Of a DNA stretch of 64,000 nt, positions 17,116 to 25,034 are shown piece after piece. The stretch is from Candidatus Avelusimicrobium intestinale (lineage in GTDB: Bacteria > Elusimicrobiota > Elusimicrobia > Elusimicrobiales > Elusimicrobiaceae). Position numbers and translations under genes: made by a program. Each line of letters starts with the position of its first letter. Position 1 is the first letter of the stretch. The stretch covers positions 422,844 to 486,843 of the forward strand of contig CACWYV010000001.1 of the NCBI GenBank assembly GCA_902765225.1. The letters run 5' to 3'. The notes under the pieces were generated by a model that ran no database searches, had not been told where the DNA came from, and saw only the letters and a program-made list of their open reading frames with translations.

Positions 17116-19703
17116 AAGTTAGCCCCACAACATTTTTTGTATTTTTTTCCACTCCCGCACGGGCACGGGTCATTGCGCCCGATATGCTTGGGCGATTGCG
17201 CTCCGTCGGGATTTTTGGCCGCGGCTTCTTGTTGGACCCGTTGGGCCGGTGTACGGCGCGGCGGTAATTGCAAACGGAAAATATAACTGACCATTAAGTC
17301 ACGTATCCGGTTTAGCATGGCCGTATACAATTTGTACGATTCCTTTTGATATTCAATCAAGGGATCTTTTTGAGCGTATCCGCGCAAACTGACGTTGTTG
17401 CGCAGTTGGTCTAATTCGTACAAGTTTTGCTTCCACGCCGCATCTATGAGTTGCAGCATGAGCATGCGTTCAATTTCCGCAAAGTTAATACCCTGCTCGG
17501 CGAAGTAATCGGCGCGCGTTTGGTATAATTCTTTTACCTGGCGCATAATGTCAGCGGCCAATTCTTCGTGCGTTTGGCGGCCGACTGTGTCGGCCTGGTA
17601 GGCAAATTCTAACGGGAAAAAGCGGCGCAGGTTAACGTTGAGTGCTTCAAAATCACTCCGTTGCGGGTGGGAGGGGAAATAGTATTGTTCCACAATTTCT
17701 TCCACCACTTCTTCCATCATCTGCAGCGAGCGTTCTGTCATGCTTTCGCCGTCCAAGATTGCGTTACGCAACCCGTAAATGGCAGTACGTTGTTGGTTCA
17801 TCACTTTATCGTAGTCCAACAATTGTTTGCGGATATCAAAGTTTCTGCCCTCTACCATGCGTTGGGCACTTTCAATCTGCCGTGTCATGAGGCCATGTTC
17901 AATGGCATCCCCTTCTTTCATCCCCATGCGGCTTAAAATAGCTGCCATTTTGGTGGTATTGGCGAACAAACGCATCAGTTCGTCATCCAATGAAATGTAA
18001 AAGCGCGAAGAACCCGGATCGCCCTGACGCGCACAACGTCCGCGTAATTGGTTGTCAATGCGGCGTGATTCGTGACGTTCGCTCCCAATCACATGTAGCC
18101 CACCTAGTTTTACGACTTCCGCTTGTTCTTCCGGCGAAGCAGGATTGCCGCCTAACACAATATCCGTACCGCGCCCGGCCATGTTGGTAGCCACCGTGAC
18201 GGCTCCTTTGCGTCCGGCTTGACTGATGATTTGGGCTTCCATCTCGTGGTATTTGGCATTAAGTACCTTGTGCGGTATGCCGCGGGCGTGCAGCATGCGG
18301 CTCAATTTTTCCGACTTTTCAATGGAGCGCGTACCTACCAGTACCGGTGCGCCTTGCTTCCACAAACTTTCTACTTCGTCGGCAATGGCCTTAAATTTTT
18401 CGCGTTCGGTTAAATAAATTACATCTTGGTGGTCAATGCGTTTGGAGGGTTTGTTGGGACGGATTTCCACTACATCTAATTTATAGATTTGCCAAAACTC
18501 GTTGGCCTCTGTCATGGCAGTACCCGTCATACCGGATAATTTTTTATATAACTTAAAGAAATTCTGGAAAGTAATGGTGGCCAGTGTTTGGTTTTCTTCT
18601 TTAATTTGCAAACCTTCTTTGGCTTCCACGGCTTGGTGTAATCCGTCGCTCCAACGGCGGCCGGGCATTTCACGTCCGGTAAATTCGTCAATGATAACGA
18701 TTTCTCCGTTTTTAATTACATAGGCCTCGTCCACTTTATACAGATAATGTGCGCGCAACGCTTGATTGATGTGGTGCACCCATTCCGATTCCACATCGTT
18801 GTACAAGTTAGCCACATTTAAAAATTTCTCGGCCTTGGCGATACCCGTTTCGGTGAGTGAGGCGGTATGGGCTTTTTCGTCCACCAACGCGTCATATCCT
18901 TCGTCCAAATTTTTTCCTTCGTATTTGGCTTTCACTTCATCATTTTCGGTAATCAAACGAACCTTGAGCGAAGGAATCAGCCGATTGACAATATAGTACT
19001 TATCGGTGCTTTGTTCCGACGGACCGGAAATAATGAGTGGGGTGCGGGCCTCGTCAATTAAAATAGAGTCCACTTCGTCAACGATGCAGTAATGAAGCGG
19101 GCGCAGGACGCGGTCCTCACGGGAGATGACCATATTGTCGCGCAAGTAATCAAAGCCCAACTCGTTGTTCGTAACATAGGTAATGTCCTTGGCGTACATT
19201 TCGCGCCGGGTTTGACTGTCCATATCGTGGTTGATATAACCGACGGTTAAACCTAAAAATTCGTGAATGGGCCCCATCCATTCCCGGTCGCGCCGGGCCA
19301 GGTAGTCGTTGACGGTGACCACGTGTACGCCTTTGCCGGTAAGACCGTTGAGATAGGACGGTAAAACGGCTACAAGTGTTTTTCCTTCCCCGGTGCGCAT
19401 TTCCGCAATTTTACCTTGGTGTAACACAATGCCCCCCAACAATTGTACGTCGTACGGCCGCAACCCAATGACGCGTTGGGCCGCAATGCGCACGACGGCA
19501 AATGCTTCGGGCAAAATGTCCTCCAACGTTTCGCCTTTGGCCAAACGGTCGCGGAATTGTTGGGTCTTTGCTTTCAGTTCTTCATCGGAAAGATTTTCAA
19601 ATTGGCCGGTAAAACGATTGGCCGCATCTACGTAGTGTTGAATCTTTTTTAAGTCGCGTTGGCTTTTGGTGCCAAATATTTTATCAATAATAGTTCGTAA
19701 CAT
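17112..19703 (-). CDS. secA: Preprotein translocase ATPase SecA
   Basis: 863 aa motor of Sec export. Visible are the Walker A region MRTGEGKTLVAVLP, VDEVDSILIDEARTPLIISG, the helicase motif VATNMAGRGTDIVLGGNP and the C-terminal zinc motif NDPCPCGSGKKYKKCC (SEC-C), which contacts SecB or the ribosome in other bacteria. AAAGGA precedes the ATG. It heads the seven-gene minus-strand operon running to mscL. Confidence 0.98.
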   Translation of the reverse strand: MLRTIIDKIFGTKSQRDLKKIQHYVDAANRFTGQFENLSDEELKAKTQQFRDRLAKGETLEDILPEAFAVVRIAAQRVIGLRPYDVQLLGGIVLHQGKIAEMRTGEGKTLVAVLPSYLNGLTGKGVHVVTVNDYLARRDREWMGPIHEFLGLTVGYINHDMDSQTRREMYAKDITYVTNNELGFDYLRDNMVISREDRVLRPLHYCIVDEVDSILIDEARTPLIISGPSEQSTDKYYIVNRLIPSLKVRLITENDEVKAKYEGKNLDEGYDALVDEKAHTASLTETGIAKAEKFLNVANLYNDVESEWVHHINQALRAHYLYKVDEAYVIKNGEIVIIDEFTGREMPGRRWSDGLHQAVEAKEGLQIKEENQTLATITFQNFFKLYKKLSGMTGTAMTEANEFWQIYKLDVVEIRPNKPSKRIDHQDVIYLTEREKFKAIADEVESLWKQGAPVLVGTRSIEKSEKLSRMLHARGIPHKVLNAKYHEMEAQIISQAGRKGAVTVATNMAGRGTDIVLGGNPASPEEQAEVVKLGGLHVIGSERHESRRIDNQLRGRCARQGDPGSSRFYISLDDELMRLFANTTKMAAILSRMGMKEGDAIEHGLMTRQIESAQRMVEGRNFDIRKQLLDYDKVMNQQRTAIYGLRNAILDGESMTERSLQMMEEVVEEIVEQYYFPSHPQRSDFEALNVNLRRFFPLEFAYQADTVGRQTHEELAADIMRQVKELYQTRADYFAEQGINFAEIERMLMLQLIDAAWKQNLYELDQLRNNVSLRGYAQKDPLIEYQKESYKLYTAMLNRIRDLMVSYIFRLQLPPRRTPAQRVQQEAAAKNPDGAQSPKHIGRNDPCPCGSGKKYKKCCGANL

Positions 19704-19742
19704 ATTTTTTCCTTTGGGTTAAATAGGTATAAGAAGGCAGAA

Positions 19743-19758
19743 CGCTCCCGCAGGAGCG
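19743..19758 (-). terminator. Weak hairpin between secreted protein and secA
   Basis: CGCTCC/GGAGCG stem around a four-base loop, followed on the minus strand by TTCTGCCTTCTT. The T-run is poor, so it may only partly terminate transcription before secA. Confidence 0.35.
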
Positions 19759-19764
19759 GTGGAT

Positions 19765-20481
19765 TTATTTAGCCACCGGCTTTTTGTTCTTATGTTTTAC
19801 TTGCAGGTTGGCCGTTTGGTGTGCTTCTTGGGTTTGCTGTGCGGCCGCACGGGTTTGGAAATTCGCTTGCAAGAGTTGTTTTTCCACGTCGGAAATATAC
19901 TGATTGGCTGCCGCCAAAACTCGTTCTCCCGGATTTTTCTTTAATGATTTAATTTCGGTGCGTAAGCGTTGTATTTCGTTCGCATATGCCGTTTTCTGCT
20001 CGGCTCGTTGTTCGGCGGACAAGTCTGTTTGGGACAAGGCCCGTTGGGCTTCTTTCGTTTGGTCCAGTTGGTATTCCCGCAGACACACGGTTACTGCCCA
20101 TACTTGAGCCATTACCGAAGTAACATCTTGCCGAAACACTTGCCGGGCTGTTGAAATATCCTGCCCCGATAATTTGGCTGACAACCACAACTGTTGGTAG
20201 ATGTTCGTGGCGGTATTGAGACGAAGCGAATTGTCAAAATTCCGCGCCAAAGCGATAAGATCCCAACGGTTGGTGGGGGTGTCGGAAACGTGATACTTTT
20301 CTAAAAACTGTTCCCATATGTCCCGGTATGATTCGTCTTGCCGGGCTTGTTCCAGGACGGAAGGATTAAATTGCGTAAAGATTTCTAAAACATCTTGCCG
20401 GGATAATTCGCCGGATTCTGTTTGAGCGTATAACGGAACTGCCAGTATCATGGCGGCTAATGTAAAAAAATGTGGCTTCAT
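19765..20481 (-). CDS. Secreted coiled-coil protein, unknown
   Basis: 238 aa with a signal peptide ending at AVPLYAQ. The mature part is helical. A Gln/Glu/Arg-rich segment from about residue 150 (AEQRAEQKTAYANEIQRLRTEIKSLKK) is a likely coiled coil, and the tail is basic (VKHKNKKPVAK). Only one cysteine follows the signal (TVCLREY). GAGGAA lies before the ATG. It precedes secA on the same strand by about 60 bp. No family recognised. Confidence 0.72.
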   Translation of the reverse strand: MKPHFFTLAAMILAVPLYAQTESGELSRQDVLEIFTQFNPSVLEQARQDESYRDIWEQFLEKYHVSDTPTNRWDLIALARNFDNSLRLNTATNIYQQLWLSAKLSGQDISTARQVFRQDVTSVMAQVWAVTVCLREYQLDQTKEAQRALSQTDLSAEQRAEQKTAYANEIQRLRTEIKSLKKNPGERVLAAANQYISDVEKQLLQANFQTRAAAQQTQEAHQTANLQVKHKNKKPVAK

Positions 20482-20597
20482 AAAAGATTCCTCATATATA
20501 TAGGATACTTATATTTTGCTTTATATTGGGGAGCACGTCAAGTGATAAAGATTCCCCTTTGTTTACCAACCGGTAAAAAACGGCGCAAACCGGTATT

Positions 20598-21065
20598 TTA
20601 GCGCGCGGCAGAACGGAAGAAATTGCCCTTCACGTACTCGCGCTTTACGTTGCCCATGGACTTGTCGGCCAAGATAATGATGGCTTTGGTAGTGGGTTGT
20701 ATTTGCCGGCTATATGAACCGAAAATGTCACCTTGTTTAAGGACCCCTAATTGCCCATGCTTGTTGATTTGTACTTCAATGGTTAGCGGCCCCTTGATGT
20801 CTCCGGTGAGCAAATCTTCTTTATCCAGTGTGAAATCCAACGGAAAGGTAGGGTCCACAATGCGCTTGATGGCTATGGGAATATCCACCTCGTTTTTGAC
20901 AATGATAGCACACGCATTGTTGTTGGATTGGGCTACGTTTAGCAAGTGATCCGGCACTACCACAGTCCCGGAGATACTAAAACTTCCCTCGCTGACGGTG
21001 CGCTGGTAAGCATAACCGCAAAAAAGCACACTGGCTACTACTACTAAAAATAACATGGGTTTCAT
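20598..21065 (-). CDS. Membrane-anchored protein with CcmH/CycH-like beta domain
   Basis: 155 aa: one N-terminal membrane or signal segment (MLFLVVVASVLFCGYAY) and a beta-rich domain. The line SISGTVVVPDHL, FPLDFTLDKEDL, GPLTIEVQINKHG and KQGDIFGS resembles the C-terminal periplasmic domain of cytochrome c biogenesis proteins CcmH/CycH (SGTV, FTL, GD.. pattern). Here it is stand-alone, with no TPR or Ccm genes nearby. The similarity is by eye and needs a profile search. A TACAAT box lies 7 nt before the ATG with no ribosome site. Confidence 0.6.
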   Translation of the reverse strand: MKPMLFLVVVASVLFCGYAYQRTVSEGSFSISGTVVVPDHLLNVAQSNNNACAIIVKNEVDIPIAIKRIVDPTFPLDFTLDKEDLLTGDIKGPLTIEVQINKHGQLGVLKQGDIFGSYSRQIQPTTKAIIILADKSMGNVKREYVKGNFFRSAAR

Positions 21066-21179
21066 ATAAGGTATTGTAGCGCATTCGGGGGCAGTTTGAC
21101 AAGAGACCCTTTTTTTAGTTAATGTATGTACAGGTCCCTTGGGGGCATATCCGTCAGGGTAAATTCCGCAAAAACCCCA

Positions 21180-21208
21180 TTGACCGAAACGTCAAAAGTT
21201 GGTATAGT
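21180..21208 (+). promoter_or_regulatory. Promoter of pal-cpoB-tolB
   Basis: TTGACC, 17 nt, TATAGT, with TGG before the -10 (extended). It is the best sigma-70-type promoter in the window, about 38 nt before the pal ATG. Confidence 0.8.
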
Positions 21209-21246
21209 AATAATACGGGAAGTACAAATCTAACACGGAGAAAAGA

Positions 21247-21780
21247 ATGAAAAACTTACTGAAAGTTGTTTTAGTTTTCGCTTTAGCTGCCGGCCTGACC
21301 GCCTGTCAAAAGAACGTCAAAGACGACGCTAATGCCGACTTGACCGCCGGAACGGGAGCCGTATCCGGTGCTGAAATGGTAATCGCCGAAGATGGTACCG
21401 TTGTAGAAACCGATACTACGTACGCCACGCAAGAAATTGCGCTCGGTGCCGTGTATTTTGGTTTAGACAAAGCCAACTTGACGGCTGATGCCCGCAAAAT
21501 TGTAGAAGCCAATGTGCAAGCCATCAAATCGGCTGCTGCCATGGCCCGCTACACGGTCACCATTGAAGGGAACTGCGATGACAGAGGTACCACCGCTTAC
21601 AACATTGCGTTGGGCCAGAAACGCGCCGATGAATTGAAAGCCAACTATGTACGGTTGGGTATTCCGGCTGCTAACATTGTCACGGTTTCCTACGGGGAAG
21701 AAAAACCCGTTTGCACGGAATCCACCCAGGCTTGCTGGGCGCAAAACCGCCGCGCGGATACGCTGCTTAGCGTCAAATAA
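21247..21780 (+). CDS. pal: Peptidoglycan-associated lipoprotein Pal
   Basis: 177 aa lipoprotein: signal with lipobox LTAC, then an acidic linker and an OmpA-like peptidoglycan-binding domain (about 65-177). Motifs are VYFGLDKANLTADARKI, IEGNCDDRGTTAYNIALGQKRA and VSYGEEKPVC. It anchors the outer membrane to the wall and pairs with TolB. GGAG lies 6 nt before the ATG. The cysteines CTESTQAC near the end may form a disulfide. It is first of a three-gene operon. Confidence 0.93.
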   Translation: MKNLLKVVLVFALAAGLTACQKNVKDDANADLTAGTGAVSGAEMVIAEDGTVVETDTTYATQEIALGAVYFGLDKANLTADARKIVEANVQAIKSAAAMARYTVTIEGNCDDRGTTAYNIALGQKRADELKANYVRLGIPAANIVTVSYGEEKPVCTESTQACWAQNRRADTLLSVK

Positions 21781-21810
21781 ATTGTTTTTGGCAAGGAGCC
21801 CGAAACGCGC

Positions 21811-22545
21811 ATGAAAAACTTACTCAGACTCATTTGTGTGGCCGGATCGGGCTTTTTGCTGTCCGGCTGCGTGGCTTTCACCAGCCAGAATGATATCGGC
21901 ACTTTGAAACTGCAAATGCAGGAACTCAACAAGGCAATTGTGCAGATGCAATCTAACCAAGCGGAATTGGCCGGAAAGATTGACGAAGTGTCCCAAAATG
22001 TAATGATCTCCAATGAGAACCTGTCCCAACTGGATACGCAATTATCCCGGGTATCGGCGAAGTTGGATGACATGACAGCGGTCGCCGCGGCCCAACCTCA
22101 AGAAACGGCTGCTGCGGCTAAAACGCAAACAAAAGCTGCTGCCAAAAAGACAGTGCCGGTAGCCACGTTGTTACCGTCCGATTTGTTTGCCGAAGCCAAG
22201 AATCACCTGGACAAAGGGGCCTATGAACCGGCCGCAACGGGATTTAAGTTGTATGTGACACGTTACCCCGAAGCGGAGAACGTAGAACGGGCCTACATGT
22301 ATATGGGTGATGCGTATATGGCCGCTGGACAAACCCGTCCGGCTGCGGTAGCGTACGCCACGCTTTTACAAAAATTCCCGCAGAGTAAATGGACCGCTAC
22401 GGCGCGCTTGAAATACGCCCGCAGCATTTTGCCGTTGGGAAAAACGGACGAAGCCAAACAGTATCTTTCGTCCATCGTGCAGGAATTTCCCACCGCGCCG
22501 GAAGCCAAATTGGCCAAGGCCGAATTGGCTAAGCTGAACGGGTAA
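21811..22545 (+). CDS. cpoB: CpoB/YbgF-like TPR lipoprotein
   Basis: 244 aa. Lipobox LSGC, then a coiled coil (about 28-80) and an Ala/Lys/Thr-rich linker. TPR repeats follow from about residue 128 (LFAEAKNHLDKGAYEPAATG, AYMYMGDAYMAAGQ). This is the coiled-coil plus TPR layout of CpoB (YbgF), which coordinates Tol-Pal with septal wall synthesis. Most CpoB proteins are soluble, so lipidation is a variation. AAGGAG precedes the ATG. Confidence 0.85.
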   Translation: MKNLLRLICVAGSGFLLSGCVAFTSQNDIGTLKLQMQELNKAIVQMQSNQAELAGKIDEVSQNVMISNENLSQLDTQLSRVSAKLDDMTAVAAAQPQETAAAAKTQTKAAAKKTVPVATLLPSDLFAEAKNHLDKGAYEPAATGFKLYVTRYPEAENVERAYMYMGDAYMAAGQTRPAAVAYATLLQKFPQSKWTATARLKYARSILPLGKTDEAKQYLSSIVQEFPTAPEAKLAKAELAKLNG

Positions 22546-22571
22546 AAGTACGATAGGCTGAGGATTTACGC

Positions 22572-23876
22572 ATGAAAAAAAGAATCGTTTTCTTAATCGC
22601 GTTGGCGATAGCGGCGGTAAGTGTGAGTGTCTTGCCGGCAATGGGAAAGACGGTCAAATCCGATGTGTTTATTGGTATTACGTCGGCGGGGGATAAACAC
22701 CTGCCGGCCATCGGTATGCCGGATTTCCATTCCGACTCGGCCCCAAGCAAAGAAGCGGCCGAAGAAGTCCGCGGGGTCATACGCGGAGATTTATTGTTTG
22801 CCCGCTACTTTGAGATTAAAGAGAACGGTCCTGCTTTTGATTCCCAAAAACTTCGCGCTACCTTAAAAGAATGGGCACGCGCGAAGGCCAGCTACTTGTT
22901 AGTGGGCGATATTATGTACGCCGATCCGTATTTCACTATTAAGATTTACGTATATGATTTGTCCACTAAACAGCCGGTTTTTTCCAAGGCGTTTAAAGGT
23001 ACCAAGAGCAGTTTGCGCCGGTTGGGGCACATTGCTTCGGACCAGGTCATCCAGGTACTGACCGGGAAGCGCGGTATTGCAGATACGAAGATTGCATTTG
23101 CCAATAACGCCACGCGGCACAAAGAAATTTATATGGTGGATTACGACGGCGAAAATTTGCAAAAACTCACCAACGACAAGAGCATTGCCCTCTTGCCGCG
23201 GTGGTCTAAAGATGGACGTATCTACTATACTACTTATAAGTACCGCAATCCGGATATTTTCGCCATTGATTTGCGCGCCGGCAAGATTGCCCCGGTGATT
23301 ATCCGCGGTGGGTTGTCGCTGATTGGCGGTGTATCTCCGGACGGGAAAGCGATTGTCTTTACCAGTTCGGGCGGCAGTAACCCCAGCGTATATATGTACA
23401 ACTTGGAAACCCACACCAAACAACGCTTAACCAACAAAGCGTCGGTGGACGGTTCTCCTTCGTATTCTCCGGACGGAAAGTATATCACGTTTGTATCTAA
23501 CCGGGCCGGTAATCCGCAAATTTACGTGATGGAACTGGCTTCCGGGCAGACGCGGCCGTTGACCAAGAACTTTAACTGGTCAGATACGCCGCAATGGTCT
23601 CCCACCGGGGAGTGGATTGTGTTCTCCGGACGTGAAGACCCGTACCATCCGATGGATATTTTCCTAGTAGATTTAACGGGTACGCAACTGCGCCGCTTGA
23701 CGACGGATGCCGGGTCTAACGAAGACCCCACGTGGTCGCCTGACGGACGGTTCATTGCGTTTACCACTACCCGCGGCGGAAAACGGCAACTCTATATGAT
23801 GGATATGGACGGAAGTGCCCCGCACTTGTTAGCCGATTTGCCGGGCGATTCGTTCACGCCACACTGGAGTTTTTAG
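22572..23876 (+). CDS. tolB: Tol-Pal system beta-propeller TolB
   Basis: 434 aa periplasmic protein with a signal peptide ending near PAMGK. The N-terminal domain is about residues 27-165 and a C-terminal six-bladed WD40-like propeller shows repeated YSPDGKYITFVSNRAG, WSPTGEWIVFSG and WSPDGRFIAFTT motifs. The order pal-cpoB-tolB is the reverse of the common tolB-pal-cpoB, and tolQRA are not in this window. A perfect palindrome terminator follows 24 nt later. Confidence 0.93.
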   Translation: MKKRIVFLIALAIAAVSVSVLPAMGKTVKSDVFIGITSAGDKHLPAIGMPDFHSDSAPSKEAAEEVRGVIRGDLLFARYFEIKENGPAFDSQKLRATLKEWARAKASYLLVGDIMYADPYFTIKIYVYDLSTKQPVFSKAFKGTKSSLRRLGHIASDQVIQVLTGKRGIADTKIAFANNATRHKEIYMVDYDGENLQKLTNDKSIALLPRWSKDGRIYYTTYKYRNPDIFAIDLRAGKIAPVIIRGGLSLIGGVSPDGKAIVFTSSGGSNPSVYMYNLETHTKQRLTNKASVDGSPSYSPDGKYITFVSNRAGNPQIYVMELASGQTRPLTKNFNWSDTPQWSPTGEWIVFSGREDPYHPMDIFLVDLTGTQLRRLTTDAGSNEDPTWSPDGRFIAFTTTRGGKRQLYMMDMDGSAPHLLADLPGDSFTPHWSF

Positions 23877-23900
23877 TAAAGCAGTTGAGTTGATTTGATT

Positions 23901-23933
23901 CCGGGCCTCACGTACGTGAGGCCCGGATTATTT
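23901..23933 (+). terminator. Terminator after tolB (26-bp perfect palindrome)
   Basis: CCGGGCCTCACGT/ACGTGAGGCCCGG (23901-23926), a perfect 26-bp palindrome followed by ATTATTTGTTG. Confidence 0.8.
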
Positions 23934-23980
23934 GTTGTGGGGAACGTACACATGGCTTAACTTTCGCTAGGTAATTTTTT

Positions 23981-23989
23981 TGTTACAAT
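23981..23989 (+). promoter_or_regulatory. Extended -10 of ankyrin lipoprotein gene
   Basis: TGTTACAAT followed by GTAAATAAACC and GGAGG. It is nearly identical to the region before the second ankyrin lipoprotein (TGTTATAATGTAAACAG at 59576). No clear -35 is seen. Confidence 0.6.
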
Positions 23990-24021
23990 GTAAATAAACC
24001 ATTTTCTTGGAGGATTTTTGT

Positions 24022-24867
24022 ATGAAAAAGTCCGGTTGGTTGAAGAGTATAATTTTCCTTTTTATTATGGGCCTGTTTGCCGTGGCTTGCCAAGAGCCGA
24101 TTCCCTTGCATGAGGCCAGCCGTGCGGGTAACTTACAATGGGTCAAAGAACACATTGCGTCTGGGACAGATTTAAACGCCAAGGACAAGGACGGTCGGAC
24201 TGCCTTGATAATTGCCAGTCGAGAGGGGCATGCTGAAGTGGTAAAAGTCCTGTTAGCCGCTGAGGCGGATGTAAATGCCAAAGACGGCGCCGGTCGGACT
24301 GCCTTGATAATTGCCAGTCGAGAAGGGCATGCTGAAGTGGTAAAAGTCCTGTTAGCTGCCGGGGCAGATGTAAATGCTAAAGACGGCGCCGGTCGGACTG
24401 CCTTGTGGGAGGCAAGCATCACGGGGAAAACCGAAACTGTAAAAGTTTTATTGGCATCTGGGGCAGATGTAAATGCTAAAGACAAGAACGGTCGGACTGC
24501 TTTGATAATTGCAAGTCAAGAAGGGAAAACTGAAGCTGTAAAAGTTTTATTGGCGTCTGGGGCGGATGTAAATGCCAAAGACAAGAACGGTCGGACTGCC
24601 CTGATAATTGCAAGTCGAGGAGGGCTAACCGAAACTGTAAAAGTTTTATTGGCGTCCGGGGCAGATGTAAACGCCAAAGACAAGGACGGTTGGACTGCCC
24701 TGATAATTGCAAGTCTGAGAGGCCATGACGAAGTAGTAAAAGTATTGTTAGCCGCTGGGGCGGATGTAAATGCCAAAGACGGCGCCGGTCGGACTGCCTT
24801 GATGTTGGCAAACGGGAAAGGCTATATCGATATCGTCATCCTATTGCGCGCGGCGGGAGCCAAATAA
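24022..24867 (+). CDS. Ankyrin-repeat lipoprotein (eight repeats)
   Basis: 281 aa. The lipobox FAVAC (Cys23) predicts an outer-membrane lipoprotein. One N-terminal repeat, six nearly identical 33-residue ankyrin repeats (pattern RTALIIASREGHAEVVKVLL, ASGADVNAKDK) and a final half repeat give eight in total. The repeats are also alike as DNA in units of 99 bp (24193-24792), so copy number can change by recombination. GGAGG lies 8 nt before the ATG at 24022; an earlier ATG is less likely. A paralogue lies at 59615. It probably mediates protein-protein contacts; the partner is unknown. Confidence 0.88.
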   Translation: MKKSGWLKSIIFLFIMGLFAVACQEPIPLHEASRAGNLQWVKEHIASGTDLNAKDKDGRTALIIASREGHAEVVKVLLAAEADVNAKDGAGRTALIIASREGHAEVVKVLLAAGADVNAKDGAGRTALWEASITGKTETVKVLLASGADVNAKDKNGRTALIIASQEGKTEAVKVLLASGADVNAKDKNGRTALIIASRGGLTETVKVLLASGADVNAKDKDGWTALIIASLRGHDEVVKVLLAAGADVNAKDGAGRTALMLANGKGYIDIVILLRAAGAK

Positions 24868-24922
24868 AAAGTTACAGTGCGTAAAACACCCGCTTCACGG
24901 TGATAGCGTTTTTAGATAGGGT

Positions 24923-24956
24923 ACATCCCTGGGTTCACCGGGGATGTGTTATTTTG
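24923..24956 (+). terminator. Terminator after ankyrin lipoprotein gene
   Basis: ACATCCCTGG/CCGGGGATGT stem with GTTCA loop, then GTTATTTTGT. Confidence 0.65.
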
Positions 24957-24983
24957 TATAACGAAGGTCCGTCTGCCAATAAA

Positions 24984-25008
24984 TATCCCCCGGTTTTACC
25001 GGGGGATA
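24984..25008. terminator. Hairpin between convergent ankyrin gene and lysS
   Basis: TATCCCCCGG / CCGGGGGATA perfect 10-bp stem with a TTTTA loop, flanked by an outer CCGTCT/AGACGG pair. It probably ends lysS transcripts. Confidence 0.65.
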
Positions 25009-25034
25009 TAGAAAGACGGAAACATACGGGGATG

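Noticed and set aside
24193..24792. CRISPR-like direct repeats
   Set aside because: The repeats are in frame and encode ankyrin units with no unique spacers.
24476..24811. Minus-strand frames opposite the ankyrin genes
   Set aside because: Mirror readings of the 99-bp repeats; no start signals.
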